64,000 nucleotides of DNA from Arcuatula senhousia (Eukaryota > Mollusca > Bivalvia > Mytilida > Mytilidae): positions 71,025,022-71,089,021 of the forward strand of contig OZ020306.1 in assembly GCA_963971305.1 (NCBI GenBank). The letters run 5' to 3'. Below, one piece after another: positions 57,440 to 64,000 of this stretch. The position numbers were made by a program, and so were the translations under genes. Below the pieces are notes generated by a model that saw nothing but the letters and a program-made list of their open reading frames with translations, had not been told where the DNA came from and made no database searches. Within the stretch, counting starts at the first letter, position 1. Each line of letters opens with the position of its first letter.

Positions 57440-58410
57440 CAGGGTTCTCCAGGACCCGAGCTCCAGAGTCCAGGACGCAGCAAATCCGATTTTATATCAT
57501 TTTGGACGCTTGATTAGGATAAGTAAACGTCCTGGGGACTCTTGCTTTGTACAGGGCGTGTTAATCTTTTATTAAAGAGGAAGTACAATTGGGATTAATA
57601 AAACCAAGGCTACTTCGCAATTAACAATCCATTTCTCCCAAGCTGTTGTCACCTTTTATGTGTTAATTTAATAGTTGTTCAAACATTGACCCCCAGCCAG
57701 TTAAGTTACTGTGTAAACACAGTGCAATCATTAATGGCCAATAAATTGTTGATCAGTGGCAATTAGGTGTCTAAATTAATCGGAACATGTAATTTTTACT
57801 TTTGCCTCATTAACATAATCTGGTCGTGCTTTATTATGAAAAACCGGAATATCCAAGAATCGTAATCTTATTTATTTGATTCATAGGTGTACACAAGGAT
57901 ATAAAATATCTTCAAAAGGATATTAATCATATCTTACCAAACTAGTGAAAGAAAAGAAAACAATTATGTAAAATGTGTACTAAATTGGGTTTTCAAAAAC
58001 AAACTTAACCCGTGTTTGCTGAATTGCGTAAACAAGCACATCCCTTTTGTTCTTAAAAATAGAAGTCAACAATAAACTTTCAGAAAACGAAAGAAAAGAA
58101 TTCTTTAGAAGAACTGATAATTGCACTGGATAATTGCTTTATTAATTAGGTGTGAAAAGACAATTTATTTTTATTCTTAAACACACACTGTGTTGATTGG
58201 TTGAATAAAGATGGATTAACCATGGCTCATACGGGACTCACTAATGAGGCAATAAAAGACTATCATTACAATATAAAAAAAAATAATTATTTATTTTTAT
58301 AGGACTTCCAATAATAGTTAAGGGACTCTTCATTTTGTCCTGAGGACTCTCAAGTTGTTTTTATAGGGGGTCCTGGGACTTCCATCATTTTGAAAAGATG
58401 GAGAACCCTG
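57440..58410. mobile_element. hAT-like non-autonomous element with 5 bp target duplication
   Basis: CAGGGTTCTCCA (57,440-57,451) and TGGAGAACCCTG (58,399-58,410) are perfect 12 bp terminal inverted repeats. Both are flanked by CCCTC (57,435-57,439 and 58,411-58,415). CAGGG-type ends are usual in the hAT superfamily, and some hAT clades make 5 bp duplications. The 971 bp interior has no long open frame, so it must depend on a transposase elsewhere. Confidence 0.75.
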
Positions 58411-58415
58411 CCCTC

Positions 58416-59510
58416 AAAGGAAGGTACGTAGCAGACTCAGGTTTACGTTATCACATCTAGGAAGTACATGTACTTGTACATGTATCATATTGGTTTAAAA
58501 AAATAGGCTAGCAGTCTACATTGTACATGTATATATAATACTTCACATCGGGTAATACAGTTTCATTTGCATATTTATTTTTGTTTCCACAGGAGGGGAG
58601 CATATATAAATAACGAAAAGAAAACGTTGTGCCCCACATGAAGACCGTAACATGAATGTTATAGGACTACAAAAATGTATACCTCAAATGGTATGAACTT
58701 TTTCTATCGTTGTTGTTAAATATTTGTAAATCCTGCCGGGCTACAGATTAGACAGTTATCTTGTGTCTTGTGCAATGCAGTTTTTTGGTCTACATATACG
58801 TAGATATATATCATATACAATGTACACTACATGCATGGAAGTTGTTTACATTTATATTTTAAATAATTTGTACCCTGGCCTGTAGAAAAAAAATGTGGAT
58901 GTCGACACCATAATTACTGACTTGTTTTGTGAGATTTTATACCAAAGTTTTCTACCTTGCATGTACAGCACTGCTCTAAAGCGTTCAGAGCCAAAAATGT
59001 GTACCTGTGTACCAGGTGTACATGTGCACACGTGTAAATATTGAATGATTGATGTCTTTTAACCACTTTACCAACGTAAGCGTAAACAAATATGGCCTTT
59101 GATAATTCATGAAGGTATTGAAATACATGCTCTTACCTTATTGTCAGAGATAAAGATGATTTTCGTGTCAAATTCATGTTGTTTCGCTTTCTGTTTTCGC
59201 ACAATAATTTTTTTCGATTTGTTGATAGTTGAAAGCACCTTGCAGACACAGATCGGATTTTGATTGGTCGATAATAAAAAGGGGCGTTGTCTCCTTTTCA
59301 GCGGACACGAACAATATTTTTGTTCACCGAATATAAATACAAAGACATTTGATTCAATAAATAACGGAAAACAGTAGTGCACTATAAGTTGTATTGTATT
59401 CGTTCAATTATTTTAAATAAAACAACGAAATAAATGTACGGCAATAGCATTTTCACTCGAGACGCTGAAACCATGGACGGCGCCATTTTGAATATATAAT
59501 TAGGTTTTTG
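58416..59510. other. Intergenic, nothing recognised
   Basis: Contains TACATGTA-rich patches (58,460-58,540; 58,980-59,035). A 91-codon minus-strand frame (59,107-59,382) has no supporting splice context. Confidence 0.35.
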
Positions 59511-59585
59511 TGGGAGTTATCTCCCCTGTCATTTTTTATAAAATGTTGCCTTAACCCTGCTGCGCTGTGAACGGTGTTTTTGTTT
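59511..59585 (-). repeat. Dispersed repeat with GAGTTATCTCCCC and TGTTGCCTTAACCCTGCTG
   Basis: GAGTTATCTCCCC (59,514-59,526) is the complement of the 13-mer in every satellite monomer. The following ATGTTGCCTTAACCCTGCTG is the reverse of CAGCAGTGTTAAGGCAACAT at about 49,743-49,762. Confidence 0.6.
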
Positions 59586-59609
59586 TTGTCGTGAAATCCC
59601 TTTCCATCC

Positions 59610-59925
59610 CAATACAAAATGTAGTTATTTCGGAGTAATCTGTCAATAATTGTGTATAGCTTAATTATGGGTTGACCCATTAGTTGGTGTAAGGTCATCA
59701 AATAGTTATATCTTATTTCATGCTGTCCTTTGAATCACATGAAAGGCATCCAATTATAACATTGATCTTCATTGTCAAAATCATTTTCTCAATTGTGTTC
59801 AAACTCTGTTTATTTCAATACGCATGTATCCACCAGCACGATCCGGTTTTATTTTGTTATTCCTTTTAAATCTATACCAAAAGAATAAATGAAACGATAC
59901 CAAAGTACTAGTATGTAAAATAATT
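59610..59925. repeat. Paralogous segment Y, copy 2
   Basis: It is the counterpart of 41,030-41,470. Unlike copy 1 it lies before, not after, its segment X (61.2-62.0 kb). Confidence 0.65.
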
Positions 59926-60254
59926 TTTAAATTGGCCTAAAAAAACATTTCAAGATGATAAAAAGAACGTTCTACCCTTTAAAATTGCAAAAAGGATTTA
60001 CGAAAGTTGAAGTAAAATTGCGTTTGATATTTTCACACATAATATTCTGTAAATGTTTTACATACACAAAGACATATATCTCTCAACAAAAACTTCACCA
60101 TAATTTACTTTTATCGCACGTTTGCTCATATTCATTTTGGTCAAAGAGTACCAAAAAATTAAAAAACAAGAAGACAGGTAAACATATAAAATACTGTATA
60201 ATCATTTATTTTCTTGGGGATAAACATTTGTGGTTTAGAGCATAAAACTGAATT

Positions 60255-60400
60255 GGAGGAGACCAATTTTCGTGGATTTTTTGTTTTGATATACACTCTT
60301 GAACTAAATATTTGAAATTCGTCGGGATTTAATTTTGTGGATTTTTCTTACCCACGAAATAAACGAAAATTAATCCCCCACGAATATTTCTGCTTCTACA
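60255..60400. repeat. Dispersed repeat with CGTGGATTTTT / CCCACGAA ends
   Basis: TTTTCGTGGATTTTT at about 60,267 opposes CCCACGAAATAAACGAAAAT at about 60,353 and CCCCCACGAATATTTC. It is a short foldback-like AT-rich element. Confidence 0.45.
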
Positions 60401-60723
60401 TTCTAGTATTTTCTAGTTTCTGGATCATTTCGATACTCATTAACAATGTGTTCCTTCAGATGAGAACAAGGTTGGTCGTCAGACTTACCTTTTACACCAA
60501 AGACAAGGTACGAATCATATTTATGAAAATTACGGCAAAATACTGTTTTTTTACGTTCGTTTGAGTATTTGGGACATTATATCTTTGTTTAGAGCTTTCG
60601 ATTGAAACTTAAAAATCATCTGAGTTTTGTCAACTTGTTGTAGAACTAGTATCGCCATTCTATGATAAAAGAATTCCTTAAATGAAAGTCACGTTTGGCA
60701 TTATTTTAACATTTTTGACGTCT

Positions 60724-61120
60724 TTAAGAGGCTGTCCAAGCAAAACCAAGGCAATGGCTGGCTCATGACAAATTTTGTTTCTCAAAAATTTTCATTGATT
60801 TTACATCAGGTTTTCCCCAAAACAAATGCAGATTTTTGATTTTTTTTAGTGACAACTTACATATAATTCATATAGAATGCATTGAAAATATGCAGAAAAG
60901 GGGAGATAACTCTTGCATATTTGCAAAATTTGGTTGCTTTGTTCACGAACTTTAAGGCTGAATCACAAGTCTTCCATGTTGCTTTCAAACTAATCTTGGT
61001 ATTTTTTGTTTTACATATGACTCCAATAATGCATTAAAACAATACATTTGCTGGGATAAAATTCTTCATGTGCCAGATTCTGTAGGCTTTTGCCTGATTT
61101 TAACATGGACAGCCTCTTAA
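60724..61120. mobile_element. MITE with 15 bp perfect TIRs TTAAGAGGCTGTCCA
   Basis: TTAAGAGGCTGTCCA (60,724-60,738) and TGGACAGCCTCTTAA (61,106-61,120) bound 397 bp of non-coding DNA. If TTAA is the target site the ends are GAGGCTGTCC; a TA target is the alternative. It contains GGGGAGATAACTC at 60,900-60,912, the satellite 13-mer. Confidence 0.8.
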
Positions 61121-61199
61121 TAATTCTAACGACACGATCAACAAGTTGAATATACTGTCAGCGATTGGTTAAATTGGTTTTCTTATCAATCTTATTAGG

Positions 61200-61985
61200 A
61201 TGGTTATACATATGTTACATTCCACTTTGCAATGGTAATTTTGCTGTATGGTTATATTTAATCATATTAAAGGTATTAAAGAGAGGACAATTACATCACA
61301 CATAAGATACGAATATGACAAACATGACACGAAATGTAGAAACAATAAAATCAAATAAAATTGAATAAAATGAAAAATAAATTAAAAATATACTTACTTA
61401 TGATCAATATCCAAACACTTTTTATATATTTGGAATATATATTTTTTATTTTATACTTACATTTTATACATGTATTTTCATCATAATTCGAGAAAAACTG
61501 TATAAACAAACAAGACAATTTGACTGACGCATTCTCAACTATAATTGTTAAGGCAAAAAGCATTGAAATATCGAATATTGAATATAACTGACCTTTTAGA
61601 ACCTTTAAGTTTGTGACTAAGAATACAATATAATACATGATTTTTTTTCAATGTGACTTTTAAATGATTTTTTTGAAGATGAATCAGTATGTCATCAAAT
61701 CTTGCTTCTCCTTTAAGCAGAAATGGTGATGATTATTATAACGTGGAAGTTCGCCATAGTTCATCAAAATATCATAAATCTGTTATCTGATTAAACATGA
61801 GACGGTCACAGCCAGCATAAATTAATTCGTTGCCAAAATTATAAAGTGCATATCGTTCAAACGTAGAGGTATTTTAAAATACACATGCCATTTGCAATAA
61901 TATTTGAATATATTTCTTAAATTAAAGTAAACTTGAAAATTTTAATGTTGAGCCAAAACTAGCAGAGCCGAAAGATATATTAAAT
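61200..61985. repeat. Paralogous segment X, copy 2 (without the minisatellite element)
   Basis: It is the counterpart of 38,540-39,950. Between TTTGCAATGGTAAT and the ATGACACGAAATGTAGAAA word it lacks the 470 bp minisatellite element, giving an empty site for comparison. Confidence 0.75.
61461..61497 (-). other. Possible micro-exon, paralogue of 39,390-39,429
   Basis: It has a TACAG acceptor-like start and GTAAGT donor on the minus strand and is readable as FFSNYDENTCIK. The length difference from its paralogue is one codon. It is not joinable to a full gene. Confidence 0.25.
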
Positions 61986-61989
61986 ATTG

Positions 61990-62330
61990 AATATTATAAC
62001 TTGTAAGAGAAACCGAAAAAAAATATTCCAAATGAGATATGTTTCTCAAGCACATTAAATATCATAAATGATAAAACATAAAAAAATTATAAAAGATAAT
62101 AAATGCCAATGTTTACAGTGAACTCTAAGAAACATAAATATTAATCCTCTTTTGATCATCAGTTCATCAATAACAAACAATTAACATTATCGATAATTCT
62201 AATCAATTATTAAATTTGGTAAACAATTTTAAATAAATATTTTATCCTAAACTCGATTGTTCAATACTTTTGGTTTATGGCTATTAATATTTTGGTTTAT
62301 GCCTTTTAATATTTTGGTTTTTTCATTCAT
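61990..62330. other. AT-rich spacer, nothing recognised
   Basis: It contains repeated TTTTGGTTTATGxCTxTTAATA words just before the tandem repeat at 62,332. No gene. Confidence 0.5.
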
Positions 62331-62331
62331 T

Positions 62332-63381
62332 CACTGCTGGTGGAGTTTAAATTCCCCGAGGTTAGCCCGCTGCGGCACCAACACTTTTGAGTTGGAGAAT
62401 ACATCAAAGCTTTAAATTATCCGTCTAAGTTTCAAAATTGTCTAAACCCTAAGGTTCTTCCTACCCCAGACATAGGTTGAATATCTTAGTAATAATTTGG
62501 TTCCCCAGTTCGGTAGTTTTGGTTATACTGTTCTATGCTCTGCATATTCATACAGTGTTTGGCATTTTAAATATTTTGGTAGAGCGCCTCTGATGAGTCT
62601 TGAATAGACGAAACGCGCGTCAGGCGTAGCAAAATTTATTGTCTGGAACTTTGTTGTCATTTGTATTTCGAACACACGTGAAGGTTAGCACTGCTGGTGG
62701 ACTTTAAATTGCCCGAGGTTAGCCCGCTCCGGCACCAACACTTTTGAGTTGGAGAATACATCAAAGCTTTAAATTATCCGTCTAAATTTCAAAATTGTCT
62801 AAACCCTAAGGTTCTTCCTACCCCAGACATAGGTTGAATATCTTAGTAATAATTTGGTTCCCCAGTTCGGTAGTTTTGGTAATACTGTTCTATGCTCTGC
62901 ATATTCATACAGTGTTTGGCTTTCAATATTTTGGTAGAGCGCCTCTGATGAGTCTTGAATAGACGAAACGCGCGTCAGGCGTAGCAAAATTTATTGTCTG
63001 GAACTTTGTTGTCATTTGTATTTCGAACACACGTGAAGGTTAGCACTGCTGGTGGAGTTTAAATTGCCCGAGGTTAGCCCGCTCCGGCACCAACACTTTT
63101 GAGTTGGAGAATACATCAAAGCTTTAAATTATCCGTCTAAATTTCAAAATTGTCTAAACCCTAAGGTTCTTCCTACCCCAGACATAGGTTGAATAGCTTA
63201 GTAATAATTTGGTTCCCCAGTTCGGTAGTTTTGGTTATACTGTTCTATGCTCTGCATATTCATACAGTGTTTGGCATTTTCAATATTTTGGTAGAGCGCC
63301 TCTGATGAGTCTTGAATAGACGAAACGCGCGTCAGGCGTAGCAAAATTTATTGTCTGGACCTTTGTTGTCATTTGTATTTC
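62332..63381. repeat. Three tandem copies of a ~356 bp repeat with GACGAAACGCGCGTC
   Basis: Units begin CACTGCTGGTGG at 62,332, 62,689 and 63,044 (periods 357 and 355), with the third lacking its last ~20 bp. They are nearly identical. Each holds GTTAGCCCGCT, TTCTTCCTACCCCAGACATA, GATGAGTCTTGAATAGACGA and AACGCGCGTCAGGCGTAGC. From memory, the last motif is common in mussel sequences. No coding capacity. Confidence 0.9.
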
Positions 63382-63563
63382 ATTCATTTCTTTAATTCCT
63401 CAAAAATGAGATTACAATGAACATTTTATATAAACATCAACATCAATAAATACAATATGTTAAGTATAAGCAACATGTATATTACACTATTTTTAGAAGC
63501 AGTTTGAATAGAAGGTATAACTATATACATAAATAATGATTTGACACAATTAGGTGCAATGGG

Positions 63564-63925
63564 TTATGCATGTATATCATGCATCGTAACAAGCCGGCTA
63601 TATCTGACTGAGCATTGAACTAAATGAGTATGACAAAGTTTTCTGAATGTAACAAATTCACAGTCCTCTAATTCTGTGTTTGGTCGTTTTCCAAGTAGTA
63701 TTTGGTACAAATCTTCTTCACAGTAGTAAAAGAGTTCTTGGTACAGTGACACATCAAAGTTTTCGATAACAATATCGGACCATACATCGCGTAAATCGCT
63801 AGTACTAGTGCAACTACATGAAATATGCAAAAATAGATCTCGAAACAGACAATTGCATATAAGACAGGACTGTTCAGAAAGTTCGGGTGTATCACATAAT
63901 AGTTTCGTTATAAAATAAGAAGTCC
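63564..63925 (-). mobile_element. LINE reverse transcriptase C-terminal fragment
   Basis: The minus-strand frame ends at 63,564. It reads TKLLCDTPELSEQSCLICNC, then LFLHISCSC and further, giving a C-x2-C...H...C pattern like the cysteine motif at the C-terminus of many LINE polymerases, followed by a helical tail with LLGKRPNTELEDCEF. A TAG lies upstream near 63,934, so it is truncated. The clade was not determined; it could instead be a small unrelated gene. Confidence 0.45.
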
Positions 63926-64000
63926 TTATTTCCTAGAAGGTTTTGGCTGAAGCCCAGTAATCCGCAAACTTAACAGAGGTATGAATGTTTCGAAATCGAG

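Noticed and set aside
59955..60245. 96-codon plus-strand open frame rich in Lys/Phe/Ile
   Set aside because: There is no start context, domain or paralogous conservation, and its composition follows the AT-rich DNA.

Overview
The window is eukaryotic, AT-rich nuclear DNA. The best guess is a bivalve mollusc, probably a mussel (Mytilidae). The reasons are GT-AG introns, many small transposon-like elements, frequent TACATGTA strings, the GGGGAGATAACTC and GACGAAACGCGCGTC motifs I associate from memory with mussel non-coding DNA, and Penelope-like and LINE fragments. There are no operons, rRNA or tRNA genes, and no CRISPR array.

Layout. (1) 1-19,906 is one head-to-tail satellite array with an 818-824 bp monomer: 24 complete copies plus a 236 bp partial copy, near-identical. 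Its left half has a trimeric higher-order pattern and its right half is a run of one monomer type that stops abruptly. (2) 20,061-36,379 holds the only gene I can model fully. It is on the minus strand, has 11 exons whose phases all agree, and gives an open frame of 1,182 codons. The protein has a helical N-terminus, a roughly 370-residue Glu/Arg/Lys helix, two ZU5-like beta regions and a UPA-like C-terminus. No death domain is seen. Its stop and poly(A) signal lie 150-220 bp from the satellite edge. The introns carry a hairpin-ended MITE, a LINE 3' end, Penelope-like fragments and a broken inverted duplication.

(3) 36,550-63,900 contains no gene I can support and is a mosaic of mobile-element remnants. 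These include GIY-YIG/reverse-transcriptase Penelope-like copies around 36.6-37.4 kb and 46.3-49.7 kb, a minisatellite-bearing element with terminal inverted repeats, several MITEs and foldbacks, a hAT-like non-autonomous element with a 5 bp target duplication, a three-copy 356 bp tandem repeat, and a LINE C-terminal fragment at the right edge. Segments near 38.6-41.5 kb and 59.6-62.0 kb are diverged paralogues.

The gene's domain set suggests an intracellular scaffold related to the ZU5-UPA proteins (ankyrin, UNC5, PIDD). That is inference from sequence pattern alone. All homology statements come from reading the translations, not from searches.
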